Origin: NIOZ-UU35 sp964344175
GTDB lineage: Bacteria; Chloroflexota; Anaerolineae; Anaerolineales; UBA11858
Direction of reading: 5' to 3'
Length of the DNA: 41,938 nt
Assembly: GCA_964344175.1 (NCBI GenBank)
Contig: CAYFMI010000034.1
Coordinates: 1-41,938, forward strand
A program made the translations under genes and the position numbers. This document shows, one piece after another, positions 17,383 to 27,177 of this stretch (position 1 is its first letter; each line of letters begins with the position of its first letter). The notes beneath the pieces were generated by a model that made no database searches, was not told the origin of the DNA, and worked only from the letters and a program-made list of their open reading frames with translations.

Positions 17383-20300
17383 TCATTCTGCACGTTCTTT
17401 GTTGCGAACCCGGTTAAGCGCGTTTACCAGATCGTTGCTGAGGATGGGTTTTTGCAGATAGTCGGCGGCTCCCATCTGGATGGCTTTCTCTTGTTCTTCG
17501 CGAATACTGCAAATGATCACCGGGATATGGTGAGTGCCAGGGTCATCTTTTAGTACCTGAAGGATTTCCCAGGCATTATGTTCAGAGAGTACTAGATCGA
17601 GTGTGATTGCAAAGGGTTGATATTCGAGGGCCATAGAAACGACATCTGTGGGATTAGTTACGGGCACAATTTGATAGTCTGAATCTAAGAGGTAACGCTG
17701 ATAAAGTTCGGTTACCTGAAGATCAGCATCTACTGCCAGAACGGTTTGTTTCTTTCTAGAAGAAAGTGGAAGCGTAAAGTAGAAGGTACTCCCTCTTCCT
17801 GGGTGGCTTGTCATATTGATTTCGCCATTGTGCAGATCAACCAGCAAACGAGAAATTGACAAACCCAATCCTGTCCCGCCAGTTTTACGTGTGGGGGAAC
17901 CATCTACCTGGGTGAATGGTTCGAAGAGATCATGTTGATCGTCTGGCGAAATTCCAACACCGGTGTCGGTCACGCTGATGTAGATTTCGGGGCGACCGCT
18001 TTCAGCTGTTCGTAAGATAGCAGACAAGGTAATGGTGCCCTCATCGGTGAATTTAGCGGCATTGGAAAGCAAATTTAGCAGAATTTGCCGGATGCGGGTG
18101 GGGTCCGCGTGAACCAGTGGTAAATCTTCGGCGATATTGGCGACAAGTTTTACAGGTTTGTCTTTCACCAGGCCCCGGGCGGTTGACATGACACTCTCGA
18201 AGATTTGTGGAAGTTCGACATCCTCGAACGCCAATTCCATTTTGCCAGCTTCGATTTTCGAAATATCCAGAATGTCGTTAATCATATTGAGCAGGTGTTG
18301 ACCGGCGCTGTAAATCGCTGAAAGGTCTTGTTGCTGCTGGTCGGTTACTGGGCCGTCAATTCCCTTCATGATGACGCGCGAGAAACCAATGATCGAGTTT
18401 AACGGCGTACGCAATTCGTGCGACATATTTGCCAGGAATTGAGATTTAAGTTGGTCCAGTTCTCGCAATTGCTCAGCGGTTGCGCGTTGTTCTTCGTAAA
18501 GGCGGGCGTTTTGGATCGCTACCGCCGCCTGGTTTGCCAACGTAGCCATCAGATCGAGTTCGTCTTGTGAAAATTGAGCATTAGGGCGATTCCGACTGAG
18601 CGAAACCGTTCCAATGACTCCCTCCGGGCCGGCAATAGGGATTGTAGCGTTTGCTGCAATCCCCGCCTCGCGAAAGTTCTCGCTGGCGTGATCTTGCAAT
18701 TGCAGGTCATCGGCAGTGGTAGATATTGGCCGTTGGGTTTCAATGACCTGCTGTGTCAGGGGATAATCGGCAAGGGATAGTTTTTCTCCTAGTGCAGGAG
18801 CGTTATCATCTCTGCGAGGGTAGATGCCCACACGCGTGAGTTCGGTGCCATCTAACATGAACAGATTGGCCGAGTCGGAACTCACAGCTGCGGTGATGTG
18901 AGCCAGCAGCGTGTTTACTACACCATCGAGAGTCAGTGCGGCGCTGAGATCGGCGGTTGTCTCTTGGATTGTGGAGATATTGGCAAGCTGGCGCTGGGTT
19001 TGCCTGAATAATTCGGTGTTGCGCATGGCAATGGCGGCTTGTGTTGCCATTGCCATCATCATGTCGACGTCTGTTTGTGTGAAATCGGGTTCATCAGGCA
19101 GATTGATCGCGGTCATTGTGCCAAGAATTTCATCCCGGTAAATAAGCGGCGCGACGATGATTGCTCCACAGTTTGTCTCGATACGTCGCTGTTGAGCCTC
19201 GGCACTCTCACGAGGATCTGGAACTCCCTTTGGGGATAGGGCCGGCTCTTTATGGTTTAGCACCCATCCACTGAGTCCGCTGAGTAACTCTTCAAACGGT
19301 ACATGCACTACATGTTGCGCTCCGGGGCCGCCTTCCATAAAATAGCCAACTTGTTTTTGCTCCAGGTTGAAGGTAATCAATGTAACGCGGTTGGCGGGCA
19401 AATTCTTAGAAACATTATCTACTACCGATTGCAGCAGATCCTCAAGTCCTGCGATAGCGAGTACTGAGCGACTGACCTCGTAGAGCGCTGCGGTGCGTCC
19501 CAGGGCGCTTTGTGTTTGCTCGAAGAGATTGGCGTTTTCGATGGCGACGCCAATTTGCAACCCCACTGCCTTCATGAGATCAATAGCTTCTTGCGAGGCA
19601 TCTTTTTCGGTACTAAAAGCGCATAACGTGCCCAAGATATTGTCGCGCACTTCCAGGGGGACACCCAAATAAGATTGGATACCCAAAGCAAGTAGTCCGC
19701 TGACATCAATTGGTGCTCCCTGGGAGAGATCGTTGATGTTGACCAGTTCCTGACGAATGTAGACTAACTCACACAAAGACCCACTCAGCCCCTTTTCGAT
19801 GAGACTGCTTAAAAATGCTGGGTACAAACCCCGGTGCGCCGAAAGTTCAAGTTGTGCTGAGGCAGGGTCGAAAATGCTGATCAACCCCATTTGGAAGCCG
19901 GTGATTTCGAGCACTTGTGCGAGCACTTCGTCCAACATTTCTTGCAACTTCAAGGAACGACTGGCAACATTGGTGATGTTAAAGAGGGCTTCTGTTTCGG
20001 CCAGCGCTTCCTGAGTCTGGGCAAATGAGCGTGCGTTTTGGATTGCAATAGCGGATTGCCGCGCGATGGAGAGCAGCAGTTCCTGATGATGGGCATTGAA
20101 TACTCTGGGTTTGGAAGCATCTTGAGTAGCAATGACACCGAGAACTTGATCGCCAATTAGCAGGGGAACCCCCAGCCATGATTGTGCCGGTTCCCCAACG
20201 ACGATATTTTCCAGCCCCAGATCTTTGATGACTTCTTCGACATTTTCGTATATCAGGAGGGGTTCTTTGGTATCAATAACGTGTTGGGTTAATCCCTGGC

Positions 20301-23300
20301 GTTTTTTCATGGGGGGAATTTGCCCTGCCTCGTTGTTCTCGATCACCAGGGGAAAGGACACCGTATCTTCTTTGTCGTCATAGAGGGAAACAAAGAAATA
20401 ATTGGTGTTCATCAGGCGGGATGTGAACTGGTAAATTGTTTGAATAATATCGTCAATAACAAGTTGCCGACCCAGTTCCATACTCATTTGGTTGAGAATA
20501 GTCAACTCTTCTGTGCGGGCCTGGGTTTGATCGAAGAGATTCGCATTTTGCAGGGCGTTTGCGACTTGGTCGGCCATGGTTTGGAGAACGGCAATGTCTT
20601 CCTCAGAGAAGGCGTTAGCCTGTTCACTTTGGATGGTCATTGCGCCGATCACCCGGCCGCGGCTGATAAGTGGCAGGGCCATTTCTGAGAGGGTATTGGG
20701 GAGGTGTGGGTTTGAAAATCGTTGGGCTTCGTCTGGGGCCAGCAGCGAGATACGCGCCTGCGCGCCTTTGACGGACTGCCCAATCATGGATGACCCGCCG
20801 ATTTCGAGCTTGTGGCCCTGCTCAATTTGAATGCGCCCTGCGTCGCCTGTTCCGGCTCTGAGGACAGCCCAACGGTCAGGTTCTCCGGTGATGCTGCCGT
20901 CGTCATCGATCAAGAAAATTCCGACGTAGTAAAGTTCAAAACGGTCACGGATTAAGTTTACAGCTTGCAGAATCAATGGATTAGGTTCCAGAATACTACT
21001 GGCAGCCCGCGATACCTCCGCTGCAGTTTGAAGTTGTGCGCTGCGCGTTTGCACTTGCGCAAAAAGGCGCGCGTTTTGGATAGCCGTGGATGCCTGAGTG
21101 ATGATATTCTCGACGAGTTGCTTTTCGCTATCGGTAAATGTGCGCCCCTTTTCCTGAATACCTAGACCCAATGTGCCCACCACTTCGTGTTGCAAGACAA
21201 GCGGATAGATTGCCAGCGAAAAGATCCCTAGTTCTTTCATTGTGTCGTGAATCAGTTCGGTTGTGGGATCGGATTGAGCATCATCGACAATAACAGGTTG
21301 TTTGGTGGCGATCGCTTTCTCTGACGAAGGGTTCCCGCCGACGGGCACTTCCATGCCCAGCGAAGGTGGGAATTTTGAGTCTGGGTTATAGTCGCTGACA
21401 ACTTTCAGGGTGGTTTTTTGGGCATCAAGCAGGGCAAAGCCGGTTTGTACATTAAGCGCTTGGCCTAATTTTGTGGTGATGATTTGCAAACTTTCGTCCA
21501 GATCTAGTGATGCGGCTACTTGAGAAACAATGCGGTTGATCAGGGCCAACTCTTCCGAGCGCTCCGAGATTTGCTGAAACAGGCGGGCATTTTCAATTGC
21601 AATGACGGCTGTGGTGGCATAGGCCTGGAACAGCGAAAACTCCGCCTCGGTAAAGGGTTGACTGTTGCCGTCTCTGCCGCCCAAGAGGATGCCGCGCGAT
21701 TGCCCCTGGAAAATCAGCGGGATACCCAACAAGCGCTTGATAGGAAAATGTTCTTCGGGCAAGCCAATCGAGCGTTCATGCTGACTGATGTCTTCAATGA
21801 TAATCGTTTCGCCTTCCAAAATAGCCGAGAGAACACCCTTACCTTCCGGCAAACCAGACATCTTGAAACGTTTGAAATCAACCCCCGACACTTTGAAGTA
21901 GGGTGCTTGTGATGGATTTGGGTGGAAAACCAACAAACCGCTATAATGGGCATTAACAATTTCTCGGGCGGTTTCGGCAAGCTGATCTGTCAGGCGGTCG
22001 AGGTCTAACTCGGTGCTGATCGTTTGCCCGGCCTCATTAAGACGCACCAATTCTTGAGCACGTTGTTGCGTTTCTTCGAAGAGACGTGAGTTTTCAAGCG
22101 CAACCGCCGCCTGGCTTGCCAGCGTCACCGCCAACTCAAGTTCTTGCGGCGTGTAATGGCGCTCTTTCTCGAAGGCTTCAAGTTCAATAACGCCAATCGG
22201 CTGCCCGGTGACGACCATTGGTATGATGACCAATGTGACAACATTGTTGGCTTGCATATAGGCCAGTTCTTGGGGGTTGGCATCGGGATCGCTGGCCTGC
22301 ACCACGAGCACCTTTTGGGTTCGAAGCACCTCGTGGGTTGCCGGGAAATCAGCAAGCGCTGTCGATGTGCCAATGGAGAACGGTTGAATGTTCTGTGATT
22401 CTTTGCCCAGATAGAGGTCGGCAATAATCGTCAATGTTCTTGGATCGGTGAGCAGTGAGACAGAGGCTTCTTCCACTTGCATCGATTGCACAAACTGACG
22501 GGCGACGACTTGGGCAACTTCTTCAGAAGCCAGCGGTGCATCGGCAACTGCCTGGCTGACGGCTGTTAGCATGGTCAGGTCTTGCACACGTTGTTGAATT
22601 TCACCGAAAAGACTGGCATTTTCGAGTGCCAAAGATAATTGATTGGCAACTTCTTCAACAAGATGGCGCTCTTCATCGCTCCATTGGCGCCCTGGCCGCT
22701 CGTCGACGAATTCCAATAACCCCAGAGCTTGTTGCTGGAGGTCTATCGGAACGGCCAGCGTTGCTGGTGAGTCGGGGGATGCAGGGTGAACAATGGTTTG
22801 CCGTGTGGTCAAACTCTGTTCACCAATGGGCGAGAAAGGAGAAGCTACTGTCATCAACTGAGCACTTTGGATAGCTGCCCCCGTAGGCAAGGAGAGCGAG
22901 GTTGTCGATGTGAGCGGGGGTGAAAGATGATCTTGAAGGACCTGAACAAAGCCGCGCCAACTTGAAGGTATATCGGCTTGTGCAGAGATGTAGTAGAGAT
23001 ACATCCGGGCTGCTAGGTGATTGCCATTTTCGGCGAGGAACGTCAATTCAATTTCGCTTTGTGGGGACTGTTTTTCAATCAAGGCGCGGAGGCGGGTTTG
23101 GGATTCAGCAGCCAACTGGAAAGTTGTCAGCGATTTTCCAATAAAGGCCGCAGATTCTACGCCTAAAATTTGCTCTACCTCGGGACTGCAATAGGTATAA
23201 TTCGTTTTTACATCGCATGTCCATGTCCAGCCGGGAAGAGCTTTGTCGCTATCCTGGTCGTACACCGCTTCTTGTTCCAGATCGGCAAACAACTCGTTTA

Positions 23301-23334
23301 GTCGCTGGTTGCGTTTATTAGGATCTGACGTCAT
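17383..23334 (-). CDS. Giant hybrid sensor histidine kinase, PAS-GAF(x9)-HisKA-HATPase-REC
   Basis: A 1983-residue soluble kinase. From the start: a PAS-like region (about 20-140), then nine GAF domains starting near residues 150, 248, 428, 591, 766, 940, 1110, 1278 and 1450. HisKA follows with SHELRTPLN (His near 1639), then HATPase with N-box LLSNAAKF, DTGVGI and GGTGLGLS, then a C-terminal REC (about 1862-1980) with VDAD, phospho-acceptor Asp in ITLDLVL (about 1911) and Lys in LQKPI; the usual Thr is a Ser (ICSI). No membrane segment is seen, so inputs must be cytoplasmic ligands or partner proteins. It is the only kinase of the cluster and its start overlaps the ParA gene by 17 bases. The terminal REC suggests a phosphorelay, though no HPt protein is in view. 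Confidence 0.95.
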   Translation of the reverse strand: MTSDPNKRNQRLNELFADLEQEAVYDQDSDKALPGWTWTCDVKTNYTYCSPEVEQILGVESAAFIGKSLTTFQLAAESQTRLRALIEKQSPQSEIELTFLAENGNHLAARMYLYYISAQADIPSSWRGFVQVLQDHLSPPLTSTTSLSLPTGAAIQSAQLMTVASPFSPIGEQSLTTRQTIVHPASPDSPATLAVPIDLQQQALGLLEFVDERPGRQWSDEERHLVEEVANQLSLALENASLFGEIQQRVQDLTMLTAVSQAVADAPLASEEVAQVVARQFVQSMQVEEASVSLLTDPRTLTIIADLYLGKESQNIQPFSIGTSTALADFPATHEVLRTQKVLVVQASDPDANPQELAYMQANNVVTLVIIPMVVTGQPIGVIELEAFEKERHYTPQELELAVTLASQAAVALENSRLFEETQQRAQELVRLNEAGQTISTELDLDRLTDQLAETAREIVNAHYSGLLVFHPNPSQAPYFKVSGVDFKRFKMSGLPEGKGVLSAILEGETIIIEDISQHERSIGLPEEHFPIKRLLGIPLIFQGQSRGILLGGRDGNSQPFTEAEFSLFQAYATTAVIAIENARLFQQISERSEELALINRIVSQVAASLDLDESLQIITTKLGQALNVQTGFALLDAQKTTLKVVSDYNPDSKFPPSLGMEVPVGGNPSSEKAIATKQPVIVDDAQSDPTTELIHDTMKELGIFSLAIYPLVLQHEVVGTLGLGIQEKGRTFTDSEKQLVENIITQASTAIQNARLFAQVQTRSAQLQTAAEVSRAASSILEPNPLILQAVNLIRDRFELYYVGIFLIDDDGSITGEPDRWAVLRAGTGDAGRIQIEQGHKLEIGGSSMIGQSVKGAQARISLLAPDEAQRFSNPHLPNTLSEMALPLISRGRVIGAMTIQSEQANAFSEEDIAVLQTMADQVANALQNANLFDQTQARTEELTILNQMSMELGRQLVIDDIIQTIYQFTSRLMNTNYFFVSLYDDKEDTVSFPLVIENNEAGQIPPMKKRQGLTQHVIDTKEPLLIYENVEEVIKDLGLENIVVGEPAQSWLGVPLLIGDQVLGVIATQDASKPRVFNAHHQELLLSIARQSAIAIQNARSFAQTQEALAETEALFNITNVASRSLKLQEMLDEVLAQVLEITGFQMGLISIFDPASAQLELSAHRGLYPAFLSSLIEKGLSGSLCELVYIRQELVNINDLSQGAPIDVSGLLALGIQSYLGVPLEVRDNILGTLCAFSTEKDASQEAIDLMKAVGLQIGVAIENANLFEQTQSALGRTAALYEVSRSVLAIAGLEDLLQSVVDNVSKNLPANRVTLITFNLEQKQVGYFMEGGPGAQHVVHVPFEELLSGLSGWVLNHKEPALSPKGVPDPRESAEAQQRRIETNCGAIIVAPLIYRDEILGTMTAINLPDEPDFTQTDVDMMMAMATQAAIAMRNTELFRQTQRQLANISTIQETTADLSAALTLDGVVNTLLAHITAAVSSDSANLFMLDGTELTRVGIYPRRDDNAPALGEKLSLADYPLTQQVIETQRPISTTADDLQLQDHASENFREAGIAANATIPIAGPEGVIGTVSLSRNRPNAQFSQDELDLMATLANQAAVAIQNARLYEEQRATAEQLRELDQLKSQFLANMSHELRTPLNSIIGFSRVIMKGIDGPVTDQQQQDLSAIYSAGQHLLNMINDILDISKIEAGKMELAFEDVELPQIFESVMSTARGLVKDKPVKLVANIAEDLPLVHADPTRIRQILLNLLSNAAKFTDEGTITLSAILRTAESGRPEIYISVTDTGVGISPDDQHDLFEPFTQVDGSPTRKTGGTGLGLSISRLLVDLHNGEINMTSHPGRGSTFYFTLPLSSRKKQTVLAVDADLQVTELYQRYLLDSDYQIVPVTNPTDVVSMALEYQPFAITLDLVLSEHNAWEILQVLKDDPGTHHIPVIICSIREEQEKAIQMGAADYLQKPILSNDLVNALNRVRNKERAE

Positions 23335-24079
23335 GGGCTAACTCCTGAGCCAGGGCGCGATATTGGTGTGCGCTACGGGTATTGGGTGAAAATTGAGTGA
23401 TGGGAATGCCGGCAACGGTGCTATCGCGCAGGCGCGTATCTACTTGTATTTGTGTATCGCATATGGCGTTGTTAAAGGTTGCGCGCAACTGGTCGCTGAG
23501 GTTGATATGGGAACCGATACGTTGATCGAACATTGTGATGAGGATACGGTATGTCATGCCCGGGTTATCGGTCGCACGGATAGAACGCACTACGCTCAAT
23601 ATGTTGCGCAGAGCGTACACAGAGAGATATTCGGGAACGGTGGGGATGAGGAGTGTATTGGCGGCGGTGAGCGCGTTTTGGGTGATCGCGCCGAGTGAGG
23701 GGGGACAATCTAGTATGACAGTGTCGTAGTGTTGAGTAGAGTTGAGTGATTCCTTGAGAATGTGCTTGTAATTTTTGCGGATTGGTAAGAATCGTTCGGC
23801 CAAAATCATTTCGGGATTCGAGGGCAGTATATCTAACCCCTTGATGGATGTTTCACGACTGACGCTGACCGGTGAAGCCGAGTTGATTAACACATCGGTA
23901 ATCGAGTGGCGGACGGTGTGCGGAGGAATGCCTAAGGCCAGCGTGAGACTGGCTTGAGGATCTAGGTCTATCAACAGCACCTCATGCCCCAGTTCTACCA
24001 TGGCTCCACCCAGGGATATGGCTGTAGTCGTTTTGGCGACTCCACCTTTGTCGCTGGCGATTGCGAGAGTTTGCGTCAT
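23318..24079 (-). CDS. ParA/MinD-family ATPase
   Basis: A 253-residue deviant-Walker ATPase. KGGVAKTT (residues 11-18) has the signature first Lys, LLIDLDPQAS is the A' motif and VILDCPPSLG the Walker B. The protein lacks an N-terminal helix-turn-helix, so it resembles Soj/ParC-type positioning ATPases and not a plasmid ParA with autoregulation. No parB or centromere-like repeat array is in the window. It lies 14 bases after a HAMP-GAF sensor gene and overlaps the giant kinase gene, so it is part of the signalling operon. Known relatives place chemosensory or polar complexes (ParC, PpfA) on a gradient; a similar job for this sensor complex is inferred. The DNA-binding residues typical of nucleoid-bound ParA were not checked. 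Confidence 0.9.
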   Translation of the reverse strand: MTQTLAIASDKGGVAKTTTAISLGGAMVELGHEVLLIDLDPQASLTLALGIPPHTVRHSITDVLINSASPVSVSRETSIKGLDILPSNPEMILAERFLPIRKNYKHILKESLNSTQHYDTVILDCPPSLGAITQNALTAANTLLIPTVPEYLSVYALRNILSVVRSIRATDNPGMTYRILITMFDQRIGSHINLSDQLRATFNNAICDTQIQVDTRLRDSTVAGIPITQFSPNTRSAHQYRALAQELAHDVRS

Positions 24080-24093
24080 GATATAGTTATGGC

Positions 24094-25965
24094 CTATTCC
24101 GGTTCTATCGGACGGATCACCATCTGGCCGCGCTGGGCCTGGAGTGCCTCTCGAAGCTCGTTGATCGCTGTCTGCACCATGATTTTTGGATCTGTAGTCG
24201 AGCGGATTTTTGTAGTAATTTCGGTCACCATACGTTCTCGTTCGGCGCGTCTTTGCGTATCGCGATATAGTCGGGCGCTTTCGAGTGCAATTTCGAGTTG
24301 ATCGATCAGGTTATTCATCAGATTGATCTCATCCGTTGTCCAGGCGGGTGCATCAGAAGGCTTTTTAAGACGCACGATGCCCAGAACTTGATCGCGCAAT
24401 ACGATGGGGATGGACATGGTATGGCTGTCGGCGTGAGTGATGTCGCCGCTATTACGAGCTGCTATCATGTCGGGTGTCCACTCTTCGTTCGCCAGCGAAG
24501 TCTCCTGAGTTGAGCTAGCGATGAAGCCAAGCTGGCTTTGGGTGCGCAGGAGTTCACCCCATGAGGCGCGGCTTAATTCGCCGTAGGCTCGCCGGGTGGC
24601 TTCGAGTGCTTCCTGGTTATCGGTGAACAAGCGCGCGTTTTCGATAGCTACGGCAACCTGATCCGCCAGCACCTGGAGAACGGCGACATCTTCATCTGAA
24701 AAAGCGGCGGCGCGCTTGCTTTGGACATCTAACGCACCCAGCAACTTCCCGCCGATCATGAGCGGCAGCGCCATCTCCGAACGAGTTTCCGGCAGGTCTG
24801 GGTTATCGAAGTAAACAGCATCTTGTCCGACATCGAGGGCGATGCGAGGTTCAAGGTGAGCGGTGACATGCCCTACAATACCCACTTGCCCCACTTTTAG
24901 TTTATGGCCGCGTGCTAACATGCGTTGGCCGCCCTCACTGTTGGCAGCTCGCAGAACGGCAAATTCGCCCTGATCATCAATGAAGAAAACACCGGCATGG
25001 TAAAAGCCGAAGCGGTCACTGATCAGGTGCGTTACCTGTGAGAGAAGTGCATCCAAATCGCGGATGGTTACGGCTGCATGTCCGACTTCGGCAGCTGCTT
25101 GTAGCTGAATGGCGCGGCGTTCAAGTTGGCGGGTACGTTCAGCAACGCGCCCTTCTAGTTCGGCGTGTGCGGTTTGGATTTGATCGGCCATGTGGTTGAA
25201 GGCTTGTCCGAGTTGCCCGAATTCGTCTTCGGAGGTGATGCCCGTGCGTTGATCTAGTGCCCCGGTGGCAATTTGGCTGACTACCGAAGTGAGTTGTGTG
25301 ATGGGGGCGATGATATTCTGCCGCACGCGCAATGACATCAGGATGACCAAAGCGGTAGCGATTCCTAAAGCCAGCGCGGGGTAGAGTACCGCCGCTCGTC
25401 GCGCCGATGTCAACTGCTGGGCAGACTGGATCTCGGTCTGGTTTGTTTGCTCAACCAATTGATTGGTCTGATTGGCGAATAGTTGTTGATCGCGAATTAA
25501 TATCCCCATACGAATACGTGCACTGGGCCATTGTTCCATATTGGCCTGATTCAACATTGTCTCAGCGATACCGATCAGACTGTCGATCGTTGTGACAGCC
25601 CGGCTGATTTCTTGATTGATGGGATTATCACTGGCAGGGTCTGCAAACATTACTAATTCGTCACGGCTGGTATACAGATTAGCCAGGACATCAGAAAGTT
25701 CAGCTTCAAAGATCTCTGCATCTTCAAGGGGAAGCAGCTGGCTAACTGTAGCGATCAAATCAGTGCTGGCTTGTTGTGCCTTTAGAGCTGCCTTAGCCTG
25801 TGCATTCGCTTGCTGAAAAGCCGCCGCCGCGATCGATAGCCGATTGACTTGCCACAAGAGGACAGACCCTGCCAAAAGCATCAGCAAGCTAACGCCTGTG
25901 CTGCCGACGATCAGCAGTCGCCGAATGGAACGCCTGGGTTGAACCTGCGGGGAAATCTCACTCAT
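24094..25965 (-). CDS. Membrane HAMP-GAF sensor without output domain
   Basis: A 623-residue sensor. TM1 is at about 17-38, an extracytoplasmic all-helical region rich in Ala/Gln at about 40-195, TM2 at 196-217, HAMP at 218-270, then a coiled coil and a typical GAF (about 290-450). Next is a half-GAF with a W-G-E-L-L segment (about 455-570) and a final tail of about 50 residues (ERMVTEITTKIRS onward). No kinase, cyclase or MCP hairpin follows. The first GAF is very like that of the dCACHE sensor at 29645-31876, so one is probably a recent duplicate. It follows the BMP lipoprotein gene by nine bases, making that binding protein a possible periplasmic partner. Ligand unknown. Confidence 0.92.
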   Translation of the reverse strand: MSEISPQVQPRRSIRRLLIVGSTGVSLLMLLAGSVLLWQVNRLSIAAAAFQQANAQAKAALKAQQASTDLIATVSQLLPLEDAEIFEAELSDVLANLYTSRDELVMFADPASDNPINQEISRAVTTIDSLIGIAETMLNQANMEQWPSARIRMGILIRDQQLFANQTNQLVEQTNQTEIQSAQQLTSARRAAVLYPALALGIATALVILMSLRVRQNIIAPITQLTSVVSQIATGALDQRTGITSEDEFGQLGQAFNHMADQIQTAHAELEGRVAERTRQLERRAIQLQAAAEVGHAAVTIRDLDALLSQVTHLISDRFGFYHAGVFFIDDQGEFAVLRAANSEGGQRMLARGHKLKVGQVGIVGHVTAHLEPRIALDVGQDAVYFDNPDLPETRSEMALPLMIGGKLLGALDVQSKRAAAFSDEDVAVLQVLADQVAVAIENARLFTDNQEALEATRRAYGELSRASWGELLRTQSQLGFIASSTQETSLANEEWTPDMIAARNSGDITHADSHTMSIPIVLRDQVLGIVRLKKPSDAPAWTTDEINLMNNLIDQLEIALESARLYRDTQRRAERERMVTEITTKIRSTTDPKIMVQTAINELREALQAQRGQMVIRPIEPE

Positions 25966-25974
25966 ACTGATAGC

Positions 25975-27174
25975 CTATTCACTCAAACCTTCCATACCCT
26001 CCAATAGTTGGGGCATATACCAGATTTGCTCATCCGAAGCGCTTTCACCCGAACTGAGAAAGACCGAGCCATCCTGAAAATTCAACGGCCCCTGGAACAA
26101 GTTGATGGACCCGCTGCCGAGGTCGTTGATGAACTGGTCGAGTAATGCGCTTTGCTCCTCGGTTAAATATTCCCCTTTTACGAACCCAATCGGGCTGTTG
26201 TCTACGTCGTTGATGTTAACCCAATGGGGGTTGGCCCAATCCCAATTTTGTGTCCATTGCTCATTATGCACCGATTGAGCGATGTGTAGGTATCCTGGCC
26301 CCCAGTTGAAGTAGGGAATGCCCAAACAAACCGAGGGGGCTGCCTCGCACGCGCCCTCATAATCGTAGGGGATCACTTTTACATCCACACCCTCACTGGC
26401 TCGTTCGGATGTCACCATTAGCGGTTCGGTGGTGTCGATGCCGGAAAAGAGAACATCGTAGCCCTGGTCGATGAAGGTATTCGAAACCTGGGAAGGGTCG
26501 GTTGTCACCCCGGGAATGTGGAACCAGAACCCGATCCACTCAACTTTGAAACGCAAATCCGCCGGGTTTTCATGTCGATAGGTTTCAAAGCAATATTTTG
26601 CACCGAGATAAGCAGAATTCACCAGGCGCAATGTTTCGGAATTAATCAATGGGCCAACATAGCCAATGGCATTGTTCGTTGTAGCCAGAGCAGCCGCACA
26701 CCCAGCGATCATTTTTCCATATTCCATCTTCCCCATATAGTTCGATAAATTGGGGGGGGCTTCGCCACGAAGAACGTGGTCACCAGAAATATGCATGAAA
26801 TACGTGTCGGGGTATTTTTCGGCGACCAATTGGGTGTCGGCAGAAAAATCATCCGATGTAATGAAAATTAATTGCGCGCCTTGCGCAATCATATCTTCAA
26901 CGACGCCGTATAAAGTTGCCTCGGGCTTGGCATCGGGGTTGAGGCTTTCAAAGGCGATCATGCGGCTGTCGGGGAGGTTTGCTTCGACATACAGCCCACC
27001 GTTGTAGTGTGCTTCACTCCACCCATGATCGTTTTGCGGGCCGACCAAGACAATGCCAAAGACAAACTCATCGGGTGGAGCGGGCGCGGGCGCTTCTGCC
27101 GTGGTGGTGGCACAGGCCGCGATCAGTATAGGTAGTAGAATGAGAGTAGGGGTCAGGAATTTCAAACGGCGCAT
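25975..27174 (-). CDS. BMP/PnrA-family substrate-binding lipoprotein
   Basis: A 399-residue exported binding protein. The signal peptide ends in the lipobox LIAAC (Cys near residue 21), followed by an Ala/Pro linker. The mature part matches the BMP family (PnrA, Med, TmpC), with VGPQNDHGWSEAHYNGG at the start, a SGDH region, NAIGYVGPL and the DVLFSGIDTTE hinge. Family members bind nucleosides, or purine-like or other ligands, for ABC importers. Here no permease or ATPase gene is adjacent; both neighbours are GAF sensors, four bases upstream and nine bases downstream. A role as ligand receptor for the neighbouring membrane sensor is therefore more likely than transport. Ligand residues cannot be assigned with confidence. 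Confidence 0.92.
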   Translation of the reverse strand: MRRLKFLTPTLILLPILIAACATTTAEAPAPAPPDEFVFGIVLVGPQNDHGWSEAHYNGGLYVEANLPDSRMIAFESLNPDAKPEATLYGVVEDMIAQGAQLIFITSDDFSADTQLVAEKYPDTYFMHISGDHVLRGEAPPNLSNYMGKMEYGKMIAGCAAALATTNNAIGYVGPLINSETLRLVNSAYLGAKYCFETYRHENPADLRFKVEWIGFWFHIPGVTTDPSQVSNTFIDQGYDVLFSGIDTTEPLMVTSERASEGVDVKVIPYDYEGACEAAPSVCLGIPYFNWGPGYLHIAQSVHNEQWTQNWDWANPHWVNINDVDNSPIGFVKGEYLTEEQSALLDQFINDLGSGSINLFQGPLNFQDGSVFLSSGESASDEQIWYMPQLLEGMEGLSE

Positions 27175-27177
27175 AGC

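Noticed and set aside
23318..24079. Plasmid partition locus or replication origin
   Set aside because: Only the ATPase is present; no parB, iteron array or replication gene, and the gene is embedded in a signalling operon.
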